This document shows, in pieces, positions 43,140 through 51,368 of a DNA stretch of 62,922 nt. Position 1 is the stretch's first letter. Every line of letters begins with the position of its first letter. The translations under genes and the position numbers were made by a program. The notes under the pieces were generated by a model. It saw nothing but the letters and a program-made list of their open reading frames with translations, had not been told where the DNA came from and did no database searches. Source of the DNA: an uncultured beta proteobacterium (lineage in GTDB: Bacteria; Pseudomonadota; Gammaproteobacteria; Burkholderiales; Burkholderiaceae_B); contig CAITPF010000202.1 of NCBI GenBank assembly GCA_903894155.1, forward strand, positions 1-62,922. The letters run 5' to 3'.

Positions 43140-45260
43140 ATGGCGAGCCATCCCTCTGCAACGACCTATCGCTTCGCGTTCGACATCGGCGGTACGTTTA
43201 CCGACCTCGTGCTGATTGGCAGCGACGGGCGGGTACTCACGGCCAAGGTGCTCACCGGCGTGGGCGATGTCATCACGCCCATACGCGCATCCCTTGAGAC
43301 CATGCTCTCGACGCACGGCATCGCGATCGGCCAGATTGCCGATGTCGTGGTCGGCGCCACCACGGCGGTGACCAACCTGATCATCGAGCGCAAGGGCGCG
43401 GTGACGGGCCTGATCACCACGGCGGGCTTTCGGGACGTCATCGAAATCGCCCGCGAGCTGCGCTTCGACCTGTACAACCTGTTGGCACCCGGCCCCGATC
43501 CGGTGGTGCCGCGCGCCTTGCGCCGCGAAATCGACGAGCGGGTCGACGCGGCGGGCCAGGTGGTGCGCCCCGCGCGTGATGCGCAAATCGAAGAAGTCCT
43601 GCGCGCCCTGGTTGCTGATGGCGTCCAGGCCGTGGCGGTCTGCCTGCTGCACAGTTTCAGTAACCCGGCGCATGAGCAGCGCGTCAAGGAAATCGCGCGG
43701 CGCGTGGCGCCCGGGCTTGCCATTTCGCTTTCCTGCGAAGTGTCGGGCGAAATCCGCGAATACGAGCGCACCGTCGCCACGGTGCTCAATGCATGCGCCA
43801 TGCCCATGGTCGGCCCGTACCTGGGCGCGATCGAGGATGGCCTGCGCGCGATGGGGCTGAACGCGACGCTGCACATCATGCAGTCAAACGGCGGGGTCAT
43901 TTCGCGCGACCTGGGCGAGCGCATGCCCATTCGCATGCTGGAATCGGGTCCGGCCGCAGGCGCGCTGGGCGCGGCCTTCGCGGCGCGCCAGGCCGACACG
44001 CCCAACGTCATGGCCTTCGACATGGGCGGCACGACCGCCAAGGCGTGCCTGGTGACCGGTGGCAGGCCCAATATCACGACCGAGTTCGAGGCGGCGCGCC
44101 AGCAGCGCTTCAAGAAGGGCAGCGGGCTGCCGGTGCGGCTTCCCACGATCGATCTGATCGAGATCGGGGCGGGCGGGGGCAGCATTGCGCGCGTGGACGA
44201 GACCGGCCTGCTCAAGGTCGGGCCCACTAGCGCCGGTTCAAGCCCCGGCCCCGCTTGCTACGGGCTCGGGGGGCAGTACCCGACGGTGACGGATGCGGCG
44301 CTGCTGCTGGGCTACCTGGAAGCAGGCGGCACGCTCAGCGGCGCCGTGCGGTTGCGCGCGGATCTGGCGGAGCAGGCCATCGCCGAACATATCGCACGCC
44401 CGCTTGGCATGACTGTGATCGAGGCCGCCAACGGGATCCACCGCATCGTGTGCGAGCACATGGCGGTAGCGGCGAAGATCCACGCCGTCGAGAACGGACG
44501 CGACATCCGGCGTTACACGCTGCTGGCCTTTGGCGGCGCGGGCCCCATCCATGCACGCGAGGTTGCCCGGCGCAGCGGTTGTGCCGAGATCCTCGTGCCG
44601 GACAATGCCGGCGTGTTTTCGGCGTTCGGATTGCTGGTCGCCCCGATGAAGATGGATCTGGTGCGCACACGATTCACGCGGCTCGCGACGATTGACTGGG
44701 CGGGCATCGAGGCGCTGTTTGGCGATATGGAGCAGGTGCTGACGCGTGAGCTCGCGAGCGCCGGGGTTCCCGCCGGGCGCGTGGAGTTCCGTCGATCCGG
44801 GGATATGCGCTTTGTCGGGCAGGGCTTCGAGGTCGAGACCGAGCTTGCGGGCCGGTTGCATGACGGCATGCTCGAGGATGTCGAACGGCGCTTTCTCGAG
44901 GCCTATCGTGCGCGATTCGGCAATACGCTGACGGGCCAGCGCATCGAAATCGTCAACTGGCGCGTCGAGGCCAGCGTTCCCTCCGCCATCTCCGGTACCG
45001 CAGGTGCAACGCGCGACGCGGCGCAGGGCGAGAGCGCGGCGCGGCGCGAGCGCCAGGCGTTCTTCCCGGATATCAACGCCTTCGTCGCAACGCCGGTGAT
45101 CGGCATCGGCGATCTGCGGTCTGGCGAGGCCGCGCATGGGCCTGCCCTGATCGAGCAGGCCGGGTCGACCATCGTGATCGGCCCGGGCGACACCTACATG
45201 CTGGATGCGTTTGGCAACGTGCGCATCTCGGTCGGGGCCCGCAGCGGCCAATCCGCCTGA
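43140..45260 (+). CDS. hyuA: hydantoinase/oxoprolinase subunit A
   Basis: This encodes 706 residues, full HyuA length. The ASKHA-type ATPase start is FAFDIGGTFTDLVLIGSDG, followed by VVGATTAVTNLIIERKGA and TTAGFRDVIEIARELR. The second phosphate loop is MAFDMGGTTAKACLV near residue 290. IDLIEIGAGGGSIARVDETG and AFGGAGPIHAREVARR complete the family pattern. With HyuB it hydrolyses cyclic imides or lactams such as hydantoins or 5-oxoproline at the cost of ATP. It is 4 bp after the PreA-like gene and 20 bp before hyuB. Confidence 0.93.
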   Translation: MASHPSATTYRFAFDIGGTFTDLVLIGSDGRVLTAKVLTGVGDVITPIRASLETMLSTHGIAIGQIADVVVGATTAVTNLIIERKGAVTGLITTAGFRDVIEIARELRFDLYNLLAPGPDPVVPRALRREIDERVDAAGQVVRPARDAQIEEVLRALVADGVQAVAVCLLHSFSNPAHEQRVKEIARRVAPGLAISLSCEVSGEIREYERTVATVLNACAMPMVGPYLGAIEDGLRAMGLNATLHIMQSNGGVISRDLGERMPIRMLESGPAAGALGAAFAARQADTPNVMAFDMGGTTAKACLVTGGRPNITTEFEAARQQRFKKGSGLPVRLPTIDLIEIGAGGGSIARVDETGLLKVGPTSAGSSPGPACYGLGGQYPTVTDAALLLGYLEAGGTLSGAVRLRADLAEQAIAEHIARPLGMTVIEAANGIHRIVCEHMAVAAKIHAVENGRDIRRYTLLAFGGAGPIHAREVARRSGCAEILVPDNAGVFSAFGLLVAPMKMDLVRTRFTRLATIDWAGIEALFGDMEQVLTRELASAGVPAGRVEFRRSGDMRFVGQGFEVETELAGRLHDGMLEDVERRFLEAYRARFGNTLTGQRIEIVNWRVEASVPSAISGTAGATRDAAQGESAARRERQAFFPDINAFVATPVIGIGDLRSGEAAHGPALIEQAGSTIVIGPGDTYMLDAFGNVRISVGARSGQSA

Positions 45261-45280
45261 ATGACTGGAATCCACCCGAC

Positions 45281-46822
45281 ATGAATCCCATCGATCTCGA
45301 AATCTACTGGAACCGCCTGATCTCGATCACGGACGAGGCAGGCGCGGCGCTCAAGCGCACATCGTTTTCGACCATCGTGCGCGAGTCCAACGACTTCGCC
45401 TGCGTATTGCTCGACACCGAGGCCCGGCTGGTCGCGCAGTCATCGCTGAGCATCCCCGGTTTCATCGGCACGGCGCCGCTGTCGCTGGCCGAAATCCTGA
45501 AAGTGTTCCCCAGGGAAACACTGCGCCCGGGTGACATTCTGTTTACCAACGATCCCTGGATCGGGACGGGCCATCTGCCGGATGCGACGATGGTGGCGCC
45601 CGTGTTCAAGGGTGACAGGCTGATCGCTTTCGCCATGGCGATCGCACACCTGTCGGACATCGGCGGGCGGCAGTGGTCAGCCGACGCCAGCGAGCTGTTC
45701 GAGGAGGGGATCCGGTTCCCGGTGGTGAAGCTTGCCGAGCAGGGCGAGCTCAACCCGCTGCTGATTCAGATCATCCAGGCCAACGTGCGCTCGCCCATGC
45801 AGGTGCTCGGCGATATCGAGGCGCAGGCGGGCGCGCTGCGGCTCGCGCAGAGGCGCCTGGTCGAAATGCTGGAAGAGTATGGCCTTGAGCAGATCGACGA
45901 CATCGCCGCGGCGATCTTCGCCGCCTCGCATGAGGCGGCGCTGCGCGAGTTGCGCAAGATTCCGCCCGGCGTCTACCGCGGCTCGGTCGATTCCGACGGA
46001 TGGGATGAGCCGATCCATATCGAGGCGACGATCACCGTCACGCCCGACGGCGTCACGGTCGATTACACGGGCAGCTCCGACCAGGTCCGGTTCGGCGTCA
46101 ACGAAACTGTGCACCACACCTACGCCTACACCATCTATCCGTTCAAATGCCTGCTGTCGCCCGGCATCCCGAACAACGACGGATTCACGCGCCTGTTCAG
46201 GATGATCGCACCGGAAGGCACGATCGTGAACGCGCGCCACCCCGCGGCGGTTGGCGCGCGGCACCTGATCGGGCACCAGTTGCAGGCCGCAGTTTTCGAG
46301 GCGCTTGCGCCCGTATTCCCGGATCGCGTCCAGGCCGATAGCGGCGCGCCGTTGTGGTCGGTGCTGCTGCGTGGCGTCAACCCCGCGCAGGGCACCTCGT
46401 TTTCGACCATTCTGTTCTTCAACGGGGGCATGGGCGCGATGCGTGATCGCGATGGACCGCCCGCGGCAGGGTTCCCGGCCAATATTTCGAATACCCCCGT
46501 CGAGGTCGCTGAAATGCTCGCGCCGGTGCTGTTTCATGAAAAGAGCCTGCGGGATGGTTCGGGAGGCGCTGGTGCCCACGTGGGCGGCATGGGGCAGACC
46601 GTGTCGTTCGAGTCTCGCTGGGAGGGAAGTATGCGGGTGTCCTTGCTGACCGATCGGACGCGGGTGCCCGCCAAGGGAATCATGGGGGGCGCGCCAGGCG
46701 CGACCGGCCACGTCTGGCTCAATGGGCAGCCGGTGACCCATCCCAAGGGGATCGTCGACCTGAAGGTCGGCGATTTGCTGGAGCTTGCGCTGCCGGGCGG
46801 CGGAGGGTATGGCGCACGCTGA
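45281..46822 (+). CDS. hyuB: hydantoinase/oxoprolinase subunit B
   Basis: This encodes 513 residues of the HyuB family. Motifs are TSFSTIVRESNDFACVLLD, PGDILFTNDPWIGTGHLPD, AIAHLSDIGGRQWSADASE and, at the end, VSLLTDRTRVPAKGIMGGAPGATG followed by LELALPGGGGYGAR. It is the catalytic partner of HyuA. The metal-binding region around NDPW and HLPD/HLSD is intact. The next gene starts 141 bp later, a gap in which nothing convincing was seen. Confidence 0.93.
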   Translation: MNPIDLEIYWNRLISITDEAGAALKRTSFSTIVRESNDFACVLLDTEARLVAQSSLSIPGFIGTAPLSLAEILKVFPRETLRPGDILFTNDPWIGTGHLPDATMVAPVFKGDRLIAFAMAIAHLSDIGGRQWSADASELFEEGIRFPVVKLAEQGELNPLLIQIIQANVRSPMQVLGDIEAQAGALRLAQRRLVEMLEEYGLEQIDDIAAAIFAASHEAALRELRKIPPGVYRGSVDSDGWDEPIHIEATITVTPDGVTVDYTGSSDQVRFGVNETVHHTYAYTIYPFKCLLSPGIPNNDGFTRLFRMIAPEGTIVNARHPAAVGARHLIGHQLQAAVFEALAPVFPDRVQADSGAPLWSVLLRGVNPAQGTSFSTILFFNGGMGAMRDRDGPPAAGFPANISNTPVEVAEMLAPVLFHEKSLRDGSGGAGAHVGGMGQTVSFESRWEGSMRVSLLTDRTRVPAKGIMGGAPGATGHVWLNGQPVTHPKGIVDLKVGDLLELALPGGGGYGAR

Positions 46823-46963
46823 AAATCGTGTTGTCGGGTTTCTCGTTGGCTTTGTTGCTCTTTGCTTGCCCTGTCAGTAACCTTACGCGTATGCGGGCCT
46901 TCGCTCGCAGGTAGGGTTGCCATGCCAGGTTTGTCGGTCTTTTCCTCGATCCAGGAGATCTGA

Positions 46964-48058
46964 ATGCAACGTCGTCGTTTTCTCGCTCGTACCGCATCTG
47001 CCGCAGGCGCTGGCCTGGCCGTGCTGGGCACCCCTGCGCTGGCGCAGGGCAACGCCCAGGTCACCTGGCGCATGTCCACCAGTTGGCCCAAAAGCCTGGA
47101 CACGATCTACGGCTCGGCCGAAGAGTTGTGCAAGCGGGTAAGCCAGATCACCGATGGAAAGTTCGAAATCCGCTGCCACGCGGGGGGCGAGATCGTTCCG
47201 GCGCCGCAAAGCATGGATGCGGTCAGCGGGGGCACGGTCGAATGCAACCATACGCTCTCCACGTACTTCCTGGGCAAGAACAGCGCTGTCGCCTTTGATA
47301 CGGGCCTTTCCTACGGCATGAACTCGCGCCAGCACAATGCCTGGCTCTATTACGGCGGCGGCATGCAGATGCTGCGCGATCTCTACAAGAAGTACAGCAT
47401 CGTCAACTTCACGTGCGGCAACGTGGGCGTGCAGATGGGCGGCTGGTACCGCAAGCAGATCAGGTCGGTCGAAGACCTCAAGGGCCTGAAGATGCGCATC
47501 GGCGGGATCGGCGGCATGGTGTTGTCCAAGCTCGGCGCGGTTCCCCAGCAGATTCCCGCCAGCGACATCTATTCCGCGCTCGAAAAGGGCACCATTGACG
47601 CGGCCGAATGGATCGGCCCCTACGACGATGAAAAACTCGGCCTGAACAAAGTGGCGCCGTTCTACTATGCGCCAGGCTGGTTCGAGGGCAGTGCCTCGAT
47701 CACCACGATGGTCAACGACAAAGCGTGGGCTGCATTGCCGCCGGCCTTTCAGGCAGCGTTCGAGGCGGCCTGCTCCGAGCAGAACGTCAAGATGCTGGCG
47801 CACTACGATGCGCTCAACCCCGATGCACTGCGCAAACTCGTCTCGGGCGGTGCCAAGCTCGGCTATTTCCCGAAGGACGTGATGGATGCGACCTTCAAGG
47901 CCTCGCAGGAACTCTGGAAGGATCTTTCCGCCAATAACCCTGACTTCGCCGCGATCTTCCCGGGCTGGCAAAAATTCCAGCAGTCCCAGGCCAGCTGGTT
48001 CCGGGTCTCGGAGCAGTCGCTCGACAACTACACGTTCGCCGCTGTCGGTCGCACGTAA
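46964..48058 (+). CDS. TRAP-type (DctP family) solute-binding protein with Tat-like signal
   Basis: This encodes 364 residues. The N-terminus is a twin-arginine signal (MQRRRFLARTASAAGAGLAVL), with cleavage near PALAQG. The mature protein has the DctP pattern: WRMSTSWPKSLDTIYGSAEELC, FEIRCHAGGEIVPAPQSMDAV, WYRKQIRSVEDLKGLKMRIGG and QQIPASDIYSALEKGTIDAAEWIGPY. The last segment resembles receptors for alpha-keto acids or lactate with a bound metal. No DctQ/DctM membrane genes are nearby. It is inside the operon between hyuB and the molybdenum hydroxylase, so it may bind the pathway substrate or be a periplasmic chaperone for it. Confidence 0.9.
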   Translation: MQRRRFLARTASAAGAGLAVLGTPALAQGNAQVTWRMSTSWPKSLDTIYGSAEELCKRVSQITDGKFEIRCHAGGEIVPAPQSMDAVSGGTVECNHTLSTYFLGKNSAVAFDTGLSYGMNSRQHNAWLYYGGGMQMLRDLYKKYSIVNFTCGNVGVQMGGWYRKQIRSVEDLKGLKMRIGGIGGMVLSKLGAVPQQIPASDIYSALEKGTIDAAEWIGPYDDEKLGLNKVAPFYYAPGWFEGSASITTMVNDKAWAALPPAFQAAFEAACSEQNVKMLAHYDALNPDALRKLVSGGAKLGYFPKDVMDATFKASQELWKDLSANNPDFAAIFPGWQKFQQSQASWFRVSEQSLDNYTFAAVGRT

Positions 48059-48081
48059 CTCTCAGGACGGATATCGCGGGC

Positions 48082-50529
48082 ATGGCACAACACGGGGATC
48101 GCAGCGGGGTGAAGGCACAGGGCATTGGCGCGCGCGTCCTGCGCAAGGAAGATGCACGTCACCTGCACGGCAAGGGCAACTTCGTCGCCGACATGTCGAT
48201 GCCCGGGTTGTGCGAGGTTGCCTTTGCACGCAGTCCGCTCGCGCATGCGCGCATCACCGGGATCGAGATCCCCGCCTCGCTCGAGGGCAGCGTGTTTACC
48301 CGCGAGCACATGGACGCGCGCGACATCGTCGCGGATTCGACGCTGCCGACTTACCAGTCGTCTGCGCAGCCGCCGCTTGCGCATGGCAAGGTTCGTTTCG
48401 TCGGCGAACCGGTCGTGATGGCGGTCGCCCCGACCCGCGCGCTGGCCGAGGATATGCTTGAATCCATCTCGGTCGACTACCAGGATTTGCCGGTCTATCA
48501 CGGGATTGCGTCCGCCCTGGCGCCGGCCGGGCCGCTCGTGCATGAGCACTGGAAGGACAATACCTTCCTGACGCTGAGCATCGACAAGGGCTTTGATGCG
48601 CTGGCGGCGAAGGCCGATGTCATCGTGACGCGCACGATTGACCTGGCCCGGCATTGCATGGTGCCCATGGAAGGCAAGGCGATCCTCGCCTACTGGGATT
48701 TCCAGGCTGACCAGCTGGTCGTGGTCAGCGCCACGCAGGTGCCCCACCTGATCCGCACGGCGCTGGCCGAATTGCTCGACATGCCTCAGGATCAGGTGCG
48801 GGTCATTGCGCCTGATGTCGGCGGCGCGTTCGGCTACAAGTGCGTGCTGCAGCAGGAAGAGCTCTGCGTGGCGTGGCTTGCGAAGACGCGGCGCAAGCCG
48901 TTCCGTTATATCGAGGATCGGCGCGAGCACCTGATCGCGGGCGCCAATACCCGCGAGCATCACTATGAAATCACGGCGTATGCCGATCGCCGCGGCAGGC
49001 TGCTCGCGCTGGACGCGAAAATCACGATCGACGGCGGCGCTTACTCCGTTTGGCCCTTCACGATCGGGATTGAGCCTGGCCAGGCAATGGGCAATTTGCC
49101 GGGCCCCTACGCATTCGAGGGGTACCGCTGCGTCGCGCGCTGCATCGCGACGAACAAACCCGGCTTCGTGCCCTATCGCGGCGTCGCCCGCACGGGCGTG
49201 TGCTTCGCGATCGAGCTCACGCTCAATGCCGTCGCGCGCGAGGTCGGACGCGAACCCTGGGAGGTTCGTCTGGAAAACCTTGTGCAGGCGGACCAGATGC
49301 CCTATGTCAACGTCACCAACAAGCACTTTGACAGCGGCGACTACCCCGCGAGCTTGCGGCGTGCGCTTGAGATGATCGATGTCGAGGCAGTGCGTGCGCG
49401 CCAGCGCAAGGGCGAGCCCGACGGGCGGCTGATCGGCGTGGGCGTGGCCACTTATACGGAGCAGTCCGCGCACGGCACTTCGGTGTTCGCCGCCTGGGGC
49501 ATGCCCGTGGTGCCAGGATTCGACCAGGCGTTTGTGCGCATCACACCAGACGGCGGCCTTGAAATGCGCGTTGGCGTGCATTCGCATGGCCAGGGCATGG
49601 AAACCACCTTCGCGCAGGTCGCGCACGAAGTGCTCGGCATCGACATCGCCAGGATGAAGCTCGTGCACGGCGACACGGGCCAGACGCCCTATTCGAGCGG
49701 CACCTATGCGTCGCGCTCGATGGTGATGTCCGGCGGGGCGGTTTCGCAGGCCTGCAAGATGCTCGTGCCCCGTATCCTGCACATCGGCGCGCATCTTCTG
49801 CAGGTGCCCCAGGAGCAGGCGACGCTCTCCGATGGCCACGTGCATGGCGGCGGCAAGTCGGTGTCGATCCGGCAGATCGCCCAGGCCTGGTATCTCAGCC
49901 CGCAGCTGCTTCCCGCAAACGTCGATGCCGCAGGCCTCGAGGCCACGGTGGGCTACAAGGCCCGGGTCGACACGGGCGCCTTTACCTACGCATCGCACGC
50001 GGCGGTGGTCGCGGTTGACCCGGACTTCGGTTCGGTCGAGATCCTCGACTACGTGGCCGTCGAGGATTGCGGCGTCATGGTCAATCCGATGGTGGTGGAA
50101 GGCCAGGCGATCGGTGGCATCGCCCAGGGCATCGGCACCGCGCTCTACGAAGAAATGCCCTACGACGCGTTTGGCCAGCCCCTGGCCTCGACACTGGCCG
50201 ATTACGTGATGCCAGGCGCCACCGAGGTGCCGAACGTACGGATCGAGCACTTCGAAACGCCCTCGCCGCATACCGAGTTCGGTGCCAAGGGCATGGGCGA
50301 GGGTGGCGCCATTGCGCCGCCGGCGGTCATCTTTGGGGCTGTCAACGATGCACTGGCCCGCCTGGGTGTGCCAGAGTTGTCCAGCACGCCACTGACACCG
50401 CGCCGCCTGCTCGAGGCTCTGGCGGGCTATGGCGCCCCGCAAGCGGATGCGCCCGTCAAGGCCGCAAGCCCCAAGCGCGCCAGCAAGACGCCCAGGAAGG
50501 CCAAGGTACCGAAGGGGGACCAGGCATGA
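48082..50529 (+). CDS. xanthine dehydrogenase-family molybdenum-binding subunit (CoxL-like)
   Basis: This encodes 815 residues. The N-terminal a/b hammerhead is at about 15-130 (IGARVLRKEDARHLHGKGNFVADMSMPGLCEVAF). Molybdopterin cytosine dinucleotide regions are APDVGGAFGYK near 250, PYRGVARTGVCFAIE near 365 and GVHSHGQGMETTFAQVAHEVLG near 500. The catalytic Glu is Glu740 in AKGMGEGGAIAPPA. The CO dehydrogenase signature (AYxCSFR) is absent, so this is not a CO oxidiser but a hydroxylase of an organic substrate. The last 30 residues are a basic Lys/Ala/Pro tail, unusual for the family. Its stop overlaps the next start by 4 bp. Confidence 0.92.
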   Translation: MAQHGDRSGVKAQGIGARVLRKEDARHLHGKGNFVADMSMPGLCEVAFARSPLAHARITGIEIPASLEGSVFTREHMDARDIVADSTLPTYQSSAQPPLAHGKVRFVGEPVVMAVAPTRALAEDMLESISVDYQDLPVYHGIASALAPAGPLVHEHWKDNTFLTLSIDKGFDALAAKADVIVTRTIDLARHCMVPMEGKAILAYWDFQADQLVVVSATQVPHLIRTALAELLDMPQDQVRVIAPDVGGAFGYKCVLQQEELCVAWLAKTRRKPFRYIEDRREHLIAGANTREHHYEITAYADRRGRLLALDAKITIDGGAYSVWPFTIGIEPGQAMGNLPGPYAFEGYRCVARCIATNKPGFVPYRGVARTGVCFAIELTLNAVAREVGREPWEVRLENLVQADQMPYVNVTNKHFDSGDYPASLRRALEMIDVEAVRARQRKGEPDGRLIGVGVATYTEQSAHGTSVFAAWGMPVVPGFDQAFVRITPDGGLEMRVGVHSHGQGMETTFAQVAHEVLGIDIARMKLVHGDTGQTPYSSGTYASRSMVMSGGAVSQACKMLVPRILHIGAHLLQVPQEQATLSDGHVHGGGKSVSIRQIAQAWYLSPQLLPANVDAAGLEATVGYKARVDTGAFTYASHAAVVAVDPDFGSVEILDYVAVEDCGVMVNPMVVEGQAIGGIAQGIGTALYEEMPYDAFGQPLASTLADYVMPGATEVPNVRIEHFETPSPHTEFGAKGMGEGGAIAPPAVIFGAVNDALARLGVPELSSTPLTPRRLLEALAGYGAPQADAPVKAASPKRASKTPRKAKVPKGDQA

Positions 50530-51368
50530 AAGCCGCTGCATTCGCCTATCGGCGCGTGAATTCGCTTCACTCAGGGCTCGTGCAGGTCGCAAGCGCCGGC
50601 GATACCGTCAAGATCATGGCGGGTAGCCAGTCGCTCGGGCCGATGCTCAATTTGCGCCTGGCACGCCCGGGCACGCTGATCGACATCTCCGGCATGGAAG
50701 AATTGCGCGTTGCCGCGCTCGAGGGCGACACTCTGCGTCTGGGCTCAGGGCTCACGCACGCCGAAATCGAGGATGGTGAGTTCGAGGCGATTGCAAACCA
50801 TCCCTGGCGCCGCATCGCTGCGCAGATCGCCTACCGGGGCATTCGCAACCGCGGAACGCTGGGCGGCAGCCTGGCACATGCGGATCCGGCTGCCGACTGG
50901 GTGCTGGCGGCCTGGGCCTTCGGCGCGCAGGTCGAGATCGCATCGCGGCAAGCCACACGGCGCGTCGCGATCCAGGATTTCATGACGGGAGCCTATGCGA
51001 CAGTCCTCAAGTCCGACGAAATCCTCGTGGCGGTGTTGCTCCCGCGATTCGATGCGGGCGTGCGCTGGGGCTATTACAAATTCTGTCGCAAGCCGGGCGA
51101 ATTCGCGTTGGCCAGTTGTGCCGCTGTATTCGGCCCCGCGCCTTCGTCCGCGCGCGTAGTAATCGGCGCGCAGGATGGCACGCCACGCAATCTTGAGGCG
51201 CTGGCCGGCCAGGTCGCGCGCGGCGGTATCGCTGCCGCTACCCCGGCGGCGATTGACGAAGCCCTTGGCGAGGCGATGCCTGGCAAGGATGCAATTGATC
51301 GAAAATTTTTCGCCAGCGTCGTTCGACGCTGTCTGGAGCAGGCGCACGGCCTGCGGGAGGTCGCGTGA
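50526..51368 (+). CDS. molybdenum hydroxylase FAD-binding subunit (CoxM-like)
   Basis: This encodes 280 residues from the ATG at 50526 (ATGA overlap with the previous gene). The FAD_binding_5 domain shows VKIMAGSQSLGPMLNLRLARPGTLIDI near residue 35 and AYRGIRNRGTLGGSLAHADPAADW near 105. The CO_deh_flav_C domain is at the end (FAS-like EFALASCAAVFGP). It passes electrons from the iron-sulfur subunit to the acceptor. It overlaps the next gene by 4 bp (GTGA), so all three subunits are translationally coupled. Confidence 0.93.
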   Translation: MKAAAFAYRRVNSLHSGLVQVASAGDTVKIMAGSQSLGPMLNLRLARPGTLIDISGMEELRVAALEGDTLRLGSGLTHAEIEDGEFEAIANHPWRRIAAQIAYRGIRNRGTLGGSLAHADPAADWVLAAWAFGAQVEIASRQATRRVAIQDFMTGAYATVLKSDEILVAVLLPRFDAGVRWGYYKFCRKPGEFALASCAAVFGPAPSSARVVIGAQDGTPRNLEALAGQVARGGIAAATPAAIDEALGEAMPGKDAIDRKFFASVVRRCLEQAHGLREVA

